64,000 bases of DNA from Mediterraneibacter hominis (GCF_014287475.1 NZ_JACOPF010000002.1:496001-560000); one strand, 5' to 3'; positions 33,003-45,818 are shown, counted from the stretch's first letter. Notes: a model not told the origin generated them from the sequence alone. Numbers and translations are program-made.

Positions 33003-35528
33003 ATGTTAAAACAAAAATGGAAAAAAGTATTAAGGGGGATGCTTTTTAGCGTCATACTTCTGGCTTTTGGAATATCTGCGTATGCAAAAGAGCCAGATAC
33101 CACCGCAGCAGAAACAAAGGTTTCTTCCTATGAAATGCTCAGAGAAGCTGTGGAGGGGGCACAGGGAGAGACGGTATTGACTGTCAGCGGTGATATTGTC
33201 CTAGAGGCACCGATAACAATTAAGGCAGGACAAAACATTACACTTATGGATGATGGAATAGCAAGGACAATTTCTACAGATTCCCAGAACAAGGCAGACA
33301 GGGCATTTGAAATTGAAGCAGGAGGAAAATTTGCAATAAAAACAAGTATTGCAGGGCAGAATGACTTATTAGTGATAGATGGGAAGAATTTTGCTATGTC
33401 AGGTACAGCATATGAGGAAGGGCAGATTGTTACATGCAATGGGCAATTTGTACTGGAAGGTGGTACGATTGAGAACAGCAGCTGTGATACGGCGTGGTCA
33501 GGGGCAATCGTTGTTTCAGGAAAAGAGGCATCCTTTCATATGACAGGCGGACTGGTGAGAAACAATTTCTATGATAATCAGTACGGCGGTGTCATAAGAG
33601 TCTCCTGCGGCGCTGTATTTACCATGGAAGGCGGAAGTATTTCTGGGAATGATACATATCCGTACGGGCAGGTGAATAACGCAACTGTTTATGTTGCGGC
33701 AAAAGAAGGAAACTCCAGCTTTCAAATGAATGGCGGAGAAATCAGCGGAAATCATGGCTTTTTTGGCGGGGTATTTCTGGGAGAATGGATTAGTCCCGAC
33801 TATGTTTCTATTGCTTCTATGGAAATGAATGACGGAAAAATTACGAATAATAAAGCGGAGAGATTTGGCGGAGGCATTATGGTATGCGGTCAGGCGTCTT
33901 TGATTATGGAAGGCGGCGAAATATCCGGCAATGAGGCGCTGATAGGCGGAGGAATTGCGGCATATGATCTGTATTATGCCAGAGGCGGAGCCGGAAATTA
34001 TGATATAGAGACGTGGAAACAATTTTTTCCGGCAGAGTTTGTTATGAATGGCGGAACAATATCTGGAAACAGAGCGATTGACGGAGAGGAGGAAAATGAC
34101 GGAGGCTGCGGCGGCGGAATATATATTGGATCTGACAGTGTAGTGCTTAACGCAGGTTATATTACCAACAATACTGCACAGAGGCAGGGCGGCGGAGTGT
34201 ATGTCGGTTCAGTACCCTATACATTACATATGTACAATACACTTGTCACAGAAAATACGGCAACGATTTTAGGCGGCGGTTTATGGTTCTGTCCTACCGG
34301 AGATGCCCACAATACCGTAACAAACGGAGGAGCGATTTTTGGAAATACGGCCAGGTCAGAGTCGGGGATTGAGACAGAGGCGGCAGGAGATGACTTTGCG
34401 GCGGTACCCCAGGAAGGGAAAGAGCATTTCGTTACACTGGCAGATCGTATGCTTGGCGGCGGTGAAGCAGCATGGTATAAGGATGGCGGCGTGTTATCTA
34501 CGGAACCGGATAAAGGAAATGTATTGGGAGAACCAGATGGCTCCGCCAGATATGATGAAACGAATTCGGGAGACAGAATTACAGAAATTAAAGATAACAA
34601 AGATGGAATTGCGCTAAAGTCTGTTGTATCAGAACCGGCAGCACAGTTGGCACGAATGGAAGCAAAATTGTTTGTGACAGGGAATACGGCGCCTCGCGGA
34701 GGGGGAATCGGTTCAAACGGAGCGATTATTATCGGGACACCGCAGGATGAGTGGAGTTTGGATGTAATAAAAGCATGGGCGGATGAAGTTCCTGAGGATG
34801 CGAAAAAAGAAGTTGCGGTACGGCTTACGATTGGAGATTACGAATTGGATACAGTGACTCTGAATCAGACAAATGGCTGGAAGGCTTCATTTACCCAGCT
34901 TCCGAATCCGGATTCACTAAGCGAAGGATTAACAATTACTGCAATAGAAGAAGGGAATGAATATATTGCAGATTATACAGAGGTATCGAAGGATGGAGAA
35001 AATAAGAGGCTGGAACTTACGATCATGAATCATTTAAAACCTTCAGGGAACCTTACTGTTTCGAAAGAAGTGGTAGAAGGAGATAAAGAGAAGGAATTTC
35101 CATTTACGGTAGTATTGGGAGATACAACAATCAATGGAATATATAACGATATGGAGTTTAAAGACGGAATAGCGCAATTTACATTAAAGGACGGGGAAAG
35201 CAAAACGGCGATTGGGCTTCCGGCAGGAATCACTTATACGGTGAAGGAACAGGAAAATGAGGAATATACGGTGACAAAGGACGGAGATACAGGGATTATA
35301 CCAAAGGGAGATACGGCATATGCGCTCTTTAAGAATAAGAGGATTCATGGTACGGATACACCGGGGGAGAATCCTGAAGATCCAAAAGAAAGCTTAAAAA
35401 GTACAGATAAAACAAATAGCCCTAAGACGGGGGATGACTTTGGAGTATACATAGCTTTGGCAGTGACGGCAGCAAGTATATGCCTTATAGCAGGAAGCCT
35501 GTATATCAGAAAGAAAAAACAACCCTAA
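33003..35528 (+). CDS. Cell-wall-anchored beta-helix surface protein (adhesin/pilin-like, sortase substrate)
   Basis: This exported protein has 841 residues. A signal peptide at 1-30 ends FGISAYA. Residues 80-450 form a right-handed beta-helix, shown by repeated rungs such as GGEISGN, GGTISGN and GGGIYIG. Two Cna-B-like immunoglobulin domains follow (about 580-680, then 685-785, beginning GNLTVSKEVVEGD). The C-terminus has the sortase signal SPKTG at 806-810, a hydrophobic helix and the tail RKKKQP; SPKTG is a variant of LPxTG. It is likely displayed on the cell wall for adhesion or glycan contact. The promoter lies inside the invertible segment, so expression is probably ON/OFF. No sortase gene is adjacent. 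Confidence 0.9.
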   Translation: MLKQKWKKVLRGMLFSVILLAFGISAYAKEPDTTAAETKVSSYEMLREAVEGAQGETVLTVSGDIVLEAPITIKAGQNITLMDDGIARTISTDSQNKADRAFEIEAGGKFAIKTSIAGQNDLLVIDGKNFAMSGTAYEEGQIVTCNGQFVLEGGTIENSSCDTAWSGAIVVSGKEASFHMTGGLVRNNFYDNQYGGVIRVSCGAVFTMEGGSISGNDTYPYGQVNNATVYVAAKEGNSSFQMNGGEISGNHGFFGGVFLGEWISPDYVSIASMEMNDGKITNNKAERFGGGIMVCGQASLIMEGGEISGNEALIGGGIAAYDLYYARGGAGNYDIETWKQFFPAEFVMNGGTISGNRAIDGEEENDGGCGGGIYIGSDSVVLNAGYITNNTAQRQGGGVYVGSVPYTLHMYNTLVTENTATILGGGLWFCPTGDAHNTVTNGGAIFGNTARSESGIETEAAGDDFAAVPQEGKEHFVTLADRMLGGGEAAWYKDGGVLSTEPDKGNVLGEPDGSARYDETNSGDRITEIKDNKDGIALKSVVSEPAAQLARMEAKLFVTGNTAPRGGGIGSNGAIIIGTPQDEWSLDVIKAWADEVPEDAKKEVAVRLTIGDYELDTVTLNQTNGWKASFTQLPNPDSLSEGLTITAIEEGNEYIADYTEVSKDGENKRLELTIMNHLKPSGNLTVSKEVVEGDKEKEFPFTVVLGDTTINGIYNDMEFKDGIAQFTLKDGESKTAIGLPAGITYTVKEQENEEYTVTKDGDTGIIPKGDTAYALFKNKRIHGTDTPGENPEDPKESLKSTDKTNSPKTGDDFGVYIALAVTAASICLIAGSLYIRKKKQP

Positions 35529-35647
35529 AGGGTACACTGTAATACAGCCCCCTTCGGGAGAGCGGGCTTCGCCCGGAAAGGTATACCCCAAAGGGCATAC
35601 CGTAATACAGCCCATTCGGGAGGGCGGGCTTCGCCAGATAAGGTATA
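35524..35647 (+). repeat. 62-base tandem repeat, two units (second locus)
   Basis: Units at 35524-35585 and 35586-35647 are the reverse complement of the family at 16641-16764. Each contains CGGGC-TTC-GCCCG or a close variant, and CCC-TTC-GGG. The first unit overlaps the surface-protein stop codon, and the array may serve as its transcript end. No gene lies in 35529-35763. Confidence 0.85.
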
Positions 35648-35763
35648 AATAACAAGTGAAAAAGCTTCTTTCAGATGCGAAGAAATATTCTGCAAAAGCA
35701 GGGTAAGTACGTATCTGAAAGGAGCTTATATTTTATGGAACCAAGAGCCGTTCACAGTATATT

Positions 35764-36540
35764 TTATGATTCATTTGCATTTCTGTCAGGGGCAGCATCT
35801 ACAAGGATAAGATTTTCTACGGTAAAATCGGGCTTTTTATCCGTTATCAGAGTCGCAACGTCTAGCCCAGAAAATGTATAAAGGCGTTTTAAGCCAAACT
35901 TAGAGTGATCGCATAGAATATAACTTTTACTACAACGTTTAAGAACACTTTTTTTAATTGCCGCATCATGTTCGTTGCGTGTCGTATATCCTGCATATTC
36001 ATCCAAGCCGCTGGTTCCAAGAAATGCTAAATCAAAATTCAGATTAGCGAGCTGCCCACTGGTTTCAGAACTCATAATAGCAGAAGAACCAAAATTGATA
36101 TAGCCATTTGGTACATACGTTTTAATGTTTTTCTGTGCTAGTGTTTGGAAATTATTAATTCCATTTGTCACTACGGTTATATTGTGCGCTGTGATATATT
36201 CTACAATAAAGGAGGTTGTAGAACCCGCGTCAAGAAAGATACAGTCGTTATCTTTAATCATTGAAGCGGCATGTTGCGACAAAGCACGTTTTACATCGAC
36301 CCCTCTCTTAAAATTCAAGATATAATCATCCTGCCAATGTGCATTTTCGTTTGTCTCGTGTGCTACTGTACTTGCGCCGCCCCACAGTCTTTTAATCATA
36401 TTCTGGTTTTCCATTTTTACTAGGTCTCTGCGTATCGTTGTCTCGCTGACTGATAGCATAGAGGCAAGTTCCTGTACAGAGAGAGAACCTGATTTGCTCA
36501 AAATTTCTTCAATTTTTTCCCATCTTTTTTCTACTTTCAT
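35764..36540 (-). CDS. DeoR-family transcriptional regulator of the PTS operon
   Basis: This regulator of 258 residues has an N-terminal DeoR helix-turn-helix (GSLSVQELASMLSVSETTIR, then RDLVKMENQNMIKRLWGGA). Its C-terminal sugar-phosphate-sensing domain is of the DeoR type (IFLDAGSTTSFIVEYI, VVTNGINNFQTLA, and the later ILCDHSKFG). Such proteins respond to phosphorylated sugars. It is divergent from the PTS operon. The 361-base gap holds a series of ATGATTGAAAA repeats overlapping the operon promoter, its likely binding sites. Confidence 0.9.
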   Translation of the reverse strand: MKVEKRWEKIEEILSKSGSLSVQELASMLSVSETTIRRDLVKMENQNMIKRLWGGASTVAHETNENAHWQDDYILNFKRGVDVKRALSQHAASMIKDNDCIFLDAGSTTSFIVEYITAHNITVVTNGINNFQTLAQKNIKTYVPNGYINFGSSAIMSSETSGQLANLNFDLAFLGTSGLDEYAGYTTRNEHDAAIKKSVLKRCSKSYILCDHSKFGLKRLYTFSGLDVATLITDKKPDFTVENLILVDAAPDRNANES

Positions 36541-36747
36541 TGCTTATCCCCGTTTATTTTGATTTGAGCATCCATTTAATACCAGCAGTTATGCATAGAT
36601 GTATATGATATGATACCAGAAAGCAAAAGACTACAGATTTTCTGAATGAAACATAAGCCTTTTTGAACATAAAATTTGATTAAATGAAGTCTCGTTAAGG
36701 TCAGTATAATATTCAAAAAGCGAAAAGTCAACTTAAACAGATTAAAA

Positions 36748-36839
36748 ATGATTGAAAAAATGATTGAAAATAGATTTAAATGAATAAAATGGTTAAAATG
36801 ATAAAATTATGATTGAAAAATGATAAAAATGATTGACAA
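36748..36839. repeat. Phased operator-like repeats before the PTS operon
   Basis: ATGATTGAAAA occurs at 36748, 36760 and 36809, and ATGATTGACAA at 36829. Degenerate copies (ATGATAAAA) lie at 36798 and 36820. Most steps are 9-12 bases, about one helical turn. The last copy overlaps the -35 of the operon promoter. This suits cooperative binding by the DeoR-type regulator. The rest of 36541-36747 is AT-rich without other features. Confidence 0.6.
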
Positions 36840-36861
36840 ATGAACTTAAAAAGATTATATT
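36833..36861 (+). promoter_or_regulatory. Promoter of the PTS operon
   Basis: TTGACA (36833-36838) and TATATT (36856-36861) have a 17-base spacer, 40 bases upstream of the first gene. The -35 lies within the repeat array. Confidence 0.75.
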
Positions 36862-36901
36862 TAGAATAAATAAAAGAGGACGTAAAGTTTGGAGGAGGAA
36901 T

Positions 36902-38056
36902 ATGAACAATTATGCTACACAATTAAATTTAGGACAGATAAGACTACTGTTCGGAATAGGAGTGGTAAAAGAGACACCGGCAGAATTGAGAAGAGTGGAT
37001 GTGAAATATCCATTTATTGTAACAGATCGGTTTTTACGGGAAGGAGGACTACTAAGCTCCTTGATAAAAATACTTACAGAGGAAAACTACAGGTTTGAAG
37101 TGTTTGACAAGGTGACGCCGGATCCGGGAGGAAGTGTTGTAGATGAAGCAGTAGCATATCTGAAACAAAAAGAATGTGACTGTGTGATTGGTTTCGGGGG
37201 AGGCAGTGTGATGGATGTGGCAAAATGTGTGGCGGCTATGGCAGTAAATGAAGGAAAATTAATGGATTATGACCACGCAAATTCAGCGCATAAAGAATTT
37301 ACAAAAAGCAGCCTGGCACTGATACAGATTCCGACTACGTCAGGGACTGGTTCAGAGATGAGCCCATATGCAGTAATCACAAATGAACAGGAGGGCAGAA
37401 AGGCAACAATTGGTTCGCCAATGCTGCTGAGCAGAATAGCATTAGTAGATCCAGAGTTGGTAAAAAATCTTCCAAAAGGGGCGACAGCTTCGACTGGTAT
37501 GGATGCACTGACACACTGCATAGAAAGTTACACTACAAAGAAATCATTGGAAACACCGAACCCGATTATAGATGCACTGGCTTTAAAAGGAATTCATTAC
37601 TTATATAAGAACTTGTACAAAGCATACAGGGAGGGAAGCAATTTATCCGTACGCGAGAAGGTAATGTGGGGAAGTGTTATTGGGGGAATTGTGCTTCAGT
37701 ATGGTTCAGGTGCCAGTCATGGTTTGGGAAATGTATTAGGTGGAGAGTACCATGTTCCCCATGGAACAGCAGTAGGGATGTTATTGCCGTATGTCATGGA
37801 ATTTAACAAAGATGTCTGTGGCAGACGATATGGAGAGATAGCAGACGAGCTGGGATTAAAAAGTGTAGAGGAGTTGATACAGAGAATTAAAGAATTAAAA
37901 GAAAATCTGGAAATACCGGCACTTTTACATTATGTAAAAGATACCAGTGAGATTAGCAGATTGGCTCAGCTAGCTGTTTTAGACAAATGTACCAGGATTA
38001 ACGGAAAGAAAATAGAACCGGCAGATGCCGAATCTATCTATAAAAAAGCATTATAA
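36902..38056 (+). CDS. Iron-containing alcohol dehydrogenase (first in the PTS operon)
   Basis: This group III (Fe2+) NAD(P)-dependent alcohol dehydrogenase has 384 residues. The nucleotide-binding GFGGGSVMDVAKCVA lies near residue 100, and IPTTSGTGSE near 145 is the family signature. Metal ligands come from GMDALTHCIE (near 200) and SHGLGNVLGGEYHVPHG (near 270). The ATG at 36902 has GGAGGAGG. It leads an operon of twelve genes including one pseudogene. A second enzyme of this family is encoded at 41108. Its role with a PTS and glucosidase is unclear; oxidation of an aglycone alcohol is one possibility. Confidence 0.88.
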   Translation: MNNYATQLNLGQIRLLFGIGVVKETPAELRRVDVKYPFIVTDRFLREGGLLSSLIKILTEENYRFEVFDKVTPDPGGSVVDEAVAYLKQKECDCVIGFGGGSVMDVAKCVAAMAVNEGKLMDYDHANSAHKEFTKSSLALIQIPTTSGTGSEMSPYAVITNEQEGRKATIGSPMLLSRIALVDPELVKNLPKGATASTGMDALTHCIESYTTKKSLETPNPIIDALALKGIHYLYKNLYKAYREGSNLSVREKVMWGSVIGGIVLQYGSGASHGLGNVLGGEYHVPHGTAVGMLLPYVMEFNKDVCGRRYGEIADELGLKSVEELIQRIKELKENLEIPALLHYVKDTSEISRLAQLAVLDKCTRINGKKIEPADAESIYKKAL

Positions 38057-38071
38057 GGAGGAAAACATATA

Positions 38072-39031
38072 ATGAGAAAGAGGGAAATAATCAAGCAGAG
38101 ATTTGAGGAATTTGTAGAAGCACTGGAATCGTTTTGCCCAGAAAAAATCAGAAAAATCATAACAGAGGATGTAAAAGGGCATTTCTCAAATGTAGGAGAG
38201 GCAGAGGGGAAAGATGCGCTGATAGGGGTGCTGACATGGAAGGGAAAAAAGATGAATGTTTCCCGGAGGAGAATAACAAATTTCGTTGTCAGAACACAGG
38301 GAGAAAAGGCGCAGCAATCAGCTTATGTTATGTCTTTGATTGGCTATGACAATGGAAAATTTTTGTTTCCCTTTGAATTTGGAGGAAAATATGTTGTTAG
38401 CTGGGAAGAACAGGACGGAGAGTGGAAGATAAAGGAAATCAGATATGATATGGATTGGGAGAAAGGGAATACATATTTTGCAAAAGATTGGAACTTCATC
38501 GATTATAAAATTTATGCTGGGCATAAACCTATGATCAGCAGTGAATATCAATCTCCGTGGGCAGTAGTTTTGGAGAATGACGAAGAACTGACAGAAGAAG
38601 AAAAAATTATGGAAAATATGTTTAAATATTCTTTCGGGCTGGATAATTGTGATTGGACGCTGCATCATAGTTCGTATACAGACGATATTATTTTTTATGC
38701 TGGAAACAGTGTGATGGAAAGCGGCGCCTGCAATCTTATTAATAATTTTAAAAATACAAGTCATAAAGAGCCTGCGCTGGAGCATGCAATTAAAATTGTA
38801 GACATTCAAATTAATGGGGATGAAGCGGTGCTGTATGGATACCGGATAGAACCACATAGGCTTGGGTCTAAAAACCTGAACCGTGATACTCTGCACCAGA
38901 GCTTTTACAGTGCAAAATATAAAAATCTGTTAAAGAAGGTGGACGGAGAGTGGAAGATGTATGAGATTCATTATCAGAGTGGTGTGTTTTTCGAAAACGA
39001 TAATGGTAAACATTATGTAGATACGATATAA
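38072..39031 (+). CDS. Tandem SnoaL/NTF2-like domain protein (paralog 1)
   Basis: This 319-residue protein appears to contain two NTF2-like (SnoaL-fold) halves, about 1-150 and 170-319. Each has the pattern of an N-terminal helix followed by strands with GEWKIKEIRYDMDW or GEWKMYEIHYQSG. The fold is used by dehydratases, isomerases (BaiE and ketosteroid isomerase types) and non-enzymatic binders. A clear paralog is encoded at 45864 in the same operon; both share the motif KEP..EH..KI, then R-x-EP-x-R-x-G. It has no signal peptide. The fold assignment is by pattern and the function is unknown. Confidence 0.6.
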   Translation: MRKREIIKQRFEEFVEALESFCPEKIRKIITEDVKGHFSNVGEAEGKDALIGVLTWKGKKMNVSRRRITNFVVRTQGEKAQQSAYVMSLIGYDNGKFLFPFEFGGKYVVSWEEQDGEWKIKEIRYDMDWEKGNTYFAKDWNFIDYKIYAGHKPMISSEYQSPWAVVLENDEELTEEEKIMENMFKYSFGLDNCDWTLHHSSYTDDIIFYAGNSVMESGACNLINNFKNTSHKEPALEHAIKIVDIQINGDEAVLYGYRIEPHRLGSKNLNRDTLHQSFYSAKYKNLLKKVDGEWKMYEIHYQSGVFFENDNGKHYVDTI

Positions 39032-39049
39032 GGGAAAGGAGGGAAATAT

Positions 39050-39373
39050 ATGGAGGAACTTCAGATGATTGCTTTTGAGATGATTACAACCGTCGGAGAG
39101 GCAAAGACATTTTATATGCGTGCAGTCAATCTAGCAAAAGAAGGAAAGATGGATGAGGCGGAAGAAGCAATCGGACAGGGGAATGCAGTTTTTGCAAAAG
39201 CACATGAACATCATTTTTCCTGTATACAAAAAGAGGCGGAAGGAGAACAACTGCCGTTCTCTATTTTGTTTCTGCATGCGGAGGATCAACTTTTGTCTAC
39301 AGAAATAATGAGAGATATGGCAGTGCAGCTGATAGACGTTTACAGAGAGCTGAAGTGTTTAAAGGGGGAATAG
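39050..39373 (+). CDS. PTS lactose/cellobiose-family IIA component
   Basis: This phosphocarrier of 107 residues is an all-helical IIA-Lac fold. The segment AFEMITTVGEAKTFYMRAV is typical, and LFLHAEDQLLS near 84 holds a conserved histidine. It accepts phosphate from HPr and passes it to IIB. It sits four bases before the IIC gene. The canonical AHxxQ-type active-site stretch is altered (KAHEHHFSC), so the phosphorylated histidine should be confirmed by alignment. Confidence 0.85.
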   Translation: MEELQMIAFEMITTVGEAKTFYMRAVNLAKEGKMDEAEEAIGQGNAVFAKAHEHHFSCIQKEAEGEQLPFSILFLHAEDQLLSTEIMRDMAVQLIDVYRELKCLKGE

Positions 39374-39377
39374 ACGA

Positions 39378-40685
39378 ATGAAAAATGAGAAAAAACAAAA
39401 TCCAATCATAGAAAAAGTAATGCGTATTACAGAGAAATTGAGTGCAGAAGTACATCTAAGGGCAGTTAGAGACGCCTTTCTTCTGACAATTCCTTTTTTG
39501 GTATTATCTGGTTTTATGACATTTATCGCATATGTTTTGCTCGCAGAGGACAGCATAGTATATAATGCCATTCCTGGAAATGTATCTGCGGCGATTATAA
39601 GCATCTGCAGCAAGACGATCAATGGGGGACAGAATATTTTAGCGCTTCTAATGGTTTTACTTGTATCCTATAACCTGGCTAAGTATAAAAAATACCATAA
39701 TCCGTTAATGGCGGCTCTGATTAGTCTCGGTGCCTTGTTTATTATGATGCCGGATACTCTGTCTTATACTCCGATAGGGACAAATGGAATGTTTGTATCC
39801 CTTATCACAGCGTTACTTGTGACAGAGGCATTTCTTGCATTAAGTAAACAAGACAAGTTAAAGCTGAAAATTTCCGGAAATGTACCGCCTGCAATTACAG
39901 AAAGTTTTAATTCTATGTTTGTCATTATTATCATAGAGCTTCTTGTAGCGGTTTTGGCATTTGCCTGCAATGCAATTTCAGGAATGGGGGTACATGACAT
40001 GATCAATGCAGTACTTCAAAAACCGCTTGTCGGAGTTGCAACGACGCTGCCTGCATTCCTGTGTTACTTTGGATTTGGACAATGCTTATGCTATTTCTTT
40101 GGTATCCATCCGGCAGGAGTTATTAACCCCATCGTAGAGCCAGCACTTCTGGTAGCAATTAATGAAAATAATGAAGCATGGCTGGCAGGAAAAGAAATTC
40201 CTCATATCATAACGCTTCCGTTTCGAGATGTATACGGTACACTTGGAGGAATTGCCTGCACATTAGGACTTTTGATAGCGATTTTCTTGGTGAGCAAACG
40301 GTCAGATGTTAGAAGTATTGCAAAATTGAGCCTTCCAGTCAGTGTATTCAATATCAATGAACCAGTTCTGTTCGGGCTTCCGATTGTATTTAACCCAATT
40401 ATGTTCGTACCATTCTGCTTTACAACCACAATTATCTATATTGTTGCCTATGTAGCTACTGCTCTGGGATTGGTATCTAGATTGGTTGTATATACGACAT
40501 GGTCTACCCCTATTTTTCTATCCGGCTATATGGCAAGTGGAGGAGATTTCAGAAATGTAATCCTCCAGGTCATCTGTCTGGGAATTGCGGTGCTGACTTA
40601 TCTGCCGTTCGTAAAATTACTGGATCGCCAGCAGATAACATCTGTACAGGATGATGAGCTGACAGAAGAGGATCTATCATTTTAA
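39378..40685 (+). CDS. PTS cellobiose-family IIC permease
   Basis: This membrane component has 435 residues and about ten hydrophobic segments. It transports and phosphorylates a beta-glucoside. Family marks are LRAVRDAFLLTIPFLVLSGF near residue 28 and the later FNINEPVLFGLPIVFNP near 320, which holds the glutamate used in sugar binding by IIC-Cel and IIC-Lac. Members take cellobiose, lactose, chitobiose or aryl-beta-glucosides. Together with the GH1 enzyme at 44244, beta-glucoside-6-phosphate is the expected product inside the cell. Confidence 0.92.
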   Translation: MKNEKKQNPIIEKVMRITEKLSAEVHLRAVRDAFLLTIPFLVLSGFMTFIAYVLLAEDSIVYNAIPGNVSAAIISICSKTINGGQNILALLMVLLVSYNLAKYKKYHNPLMAALISLGALFIMMPDTLSYTPIGTNGMFVSLITALLVTEAFLALSKQDKLKLKISGNVPPAITESFNSMFVIIIIELLVAVLAFACNAISGMGVHDMINAVLQKPLVGVATTLPAFLCYFGFGQCLCYFFGIHPAGVINPIVEPALLVAINENNEAWLAGKEIPHIITLPFRDVYGTLGGIACTLGLLIAIFLVSKRSDVRSIAKLSLPVSVFNINEPVLFGLPIVFNPIMFVPFCFTTTIIYIVAYVATALGLVSRLVVYTTWSTPIFLSGYMASGGDFRNVILQVICLGIAVLTYLPFVKLLDRQQITSVQDDELTEEDLSF

Positions 40686-40724
40686 TAGAAAGGAATTGGC
40701 GGTGGGAAAGGAGTAGAAGGAAAT

Positions 40725-41039
40725 ATGAAAACAGTATTACTAGTGTGCAGCTTTGGAATGTCAACCAGCTTTATAACTAAGAAAATGAATGATTTGGCAA
40801 AGGAGAAAAATATACCGCTTATGGTATATGCAAAGAGTGAAAATGCAATTGAGACAGAACTGGACAAGGTAGACTGTATTTTAATTGGTCCGCAGATTGC
40901 CTATCTGGAAGAGAAAATCAGACAAAGAGTAAATGGGAGAGTACCGGTTGAGTGTGTAGATGCGACAAGCTTCGGACGCATGAATGCGGCAGCGATCTTA
41001 AAACAGGCAATCAGGATGATCAAGTCACAGAATAACTAG
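40725..41039 (+). CDS. PTS lactose/cellobiose-family IIB component
   Basis: This 104-residue phosphotransfer domain has the active cysteine in the N-terminal loop LLVCSFGMSTSFITKKM (Cys8). It receives phosphate from IIA and delivers it to the sugar bound to IIC. It is followed by a hairpin at 41052-41074 that could lower expression of the downstream genes. Domain and length are normal. Confidence 0.92.
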   Translation: MKTVLLVCSFGMSTSFITKKMNDLAKEKNIPLMVYAKSENAIETELDKVDCILIGPQIAYLEEKIRQRVNGRVPVECVDATSFGRMNAAAILKQAIRMIKSQNN

Positions 41040-41051
41040 ACGCGAAAAGAG

Positions 41052-41074
41052 GGATGGTCTGTAAAGGACCGTCC
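41052..41074 (+). other. Internal hairpin in the PTS operon
   Basis: GGATGGTCT-GTAA-AGGACCGTCC forms a nine-pair stem with two G-U pairs, between the IIB gene and the second alcohol dehydrogenase gene. It has no T-run. It may adjust transcript stability or processing. Confidence 0.45.
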
Positions 41075-41107
41075 TGATTTATCTAATGAAAGAAAGCGAG
41101 ACAGAAT

Positions 41108-42289
41108 ATGAAGTACATAAAATACAATTTAACCGGTATTCAATTGATTGCCGGGCAGGGGGCTTTTGAAGAATTAAAAAAAGAGATGAAACGCATGCAT
41201 GTAATGAAACCTCTGATTGTTACGGATAAAGGAATTGTAGAGGCTGGAATTATAGAGAAGGCAGAAGTGTATTTGAAAAACAGTCAGATTCCATATGCTA
41301 TATATGATGAAGTCTTTACAGACCCTACTGACGAATTGGTAGAAAAAGGTGTATATACATACAAAGAGAATGGATGCGACGCAATTATGAGTATTGGCGG
41401 CGGAAGTGCAATGGATGTGGGAAAATGTATTTCTATTATGTCAGTGCATACAGGCAAAATATTAGATTATGCAAGAAGTATGCCAGAACACCGCCTTTTT
41501 GAAAAAAAAGGATGTCCGATCATTGCAGTTCCTACTACATCGGGAACAGGAAGTGAGGTCAGTCAATACGCGGTGATTACCAATGCTGTAACACACAGAA
41601 AAACGACGATTGCATCTCCGTTCATTTTAAGCAATGCTGCAATTTTAGAACCAGAGTTTGCAAAGACGATGCCAAAAGAAGTGACAGCTTATACAGGAAT
41701 GGATGCACTGGCTCATGCGATTGAAGCATACACATTCAAAACAGCAATGGAAGGAAACATACATATTGTAGATGCTGCGGCATTAAAAGCAGTGCAGCTG
41801 ATTGGGGAGAATATTGTAAAGACCTATGAAAACGGAGAGGACATAAAAGCAAGGGAAAAGATGCAGTGGGGGGCTTTGTTGGCAGGGATTGCTTTGAACA
41901 TTGGTTCAGGGGAAACTCACGCGATTGGTTCCATGCTTGCTAAATATTATGGAGTATGCCACGGCATTTCCGTAGGAATTCCACTACCATACTGTATGGA
42001 ATATAACATGTTATATGGATATGAAAGATTTGCTGATATTGCAAAGGCACTGGGCGTTGATACGGCAGGAATGACATGGGAGGAAGGTGCTCAGGCAGCG
42101 GCAGAGAAAGTAAAAGAAATACAGAAAAAGCTACAGTTCCCTAAAATGACAGATTATATCCACAGTATGGAAGAAGTAGAGAAATTTAGTGAAGAATGTG
42201 CGAATAACAGCTGTTGTGTGAGTAATCAGAGAATGAATAACAAACAGGCGATAGAGAAAGTATTCCGTATGTGTATGGAGGCGAGATAG
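41108..42289 (+). CDS. Iron-containing alcohol dehydrogenase (second in the PTS operon)
   Basis: This group III Fe-dependent dehydrogenase of 393 residues is related to the one at 36902. It has SIGGGSAMDVGKCISIM near residue 96, VPTTSGTGSEVSQYAV near 140, GMDALAHAIEAYTF near 198, and GETHAIGSMLAKYYGVCHG near 268, which carries the metal histidines. The ribosome site is weak (GAAAGCGAGA), which may reduce its yield. Two such enzymes in one operon suggest different substrates or successive steps. Confidence 0.88.
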   Translation: MKYIKYNLTGIQLIAGQGAFEELKKEMKRMHVMKPLIVTDKGIVEAGIIEKAEVYLKNSQIPYAIYDEVFTDPTDELVEKGVYTYKENGCDAIMSIGGGSAMDVGKCISIMSVHTGKILDYARSMPEHRLFEKKGCPIIAVPTTSGTGSEVSQYAVITNAVTHRKTTIASPFILSNAAILEPEFAKTMPKEVTAYTGMDALAHAIEAYTFKTAMEGNIHIVDAAALKAVQLIGENIVKTYENGEDIKAREKMQWGALLAGIALNIGSGETHAIGSMLAKYYGVCHGISVGIPLPYCMEYNMLYGYERFADIAKALGVDTAGMTWEEGAQAAAEKVKEIQKKLQFPKMTDYIHSMEEVEKFSEECANNSCCVSNQRMNNKQAIEKVFRMCMEAR

Positions 42290-42291
42290 AG

Positions 42292-45818
<3,527 letters not shown>

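Noticed and set aside
33128..34600. Several antisense open frames opposite the surface-protein gene
   Set aside because: They arise from the repetitive Gly/Asn-rich coding sequence and have no start signals or recognisable domains.
36833..36901. Longer N-terminus for the first Fe-alcohol dehydrogenase of the PTS operon
   Set aside because: The codons upstream of 36902 coincide with the promoter and have no ribosome site; ATG 36902 follows GGAGGAGG.
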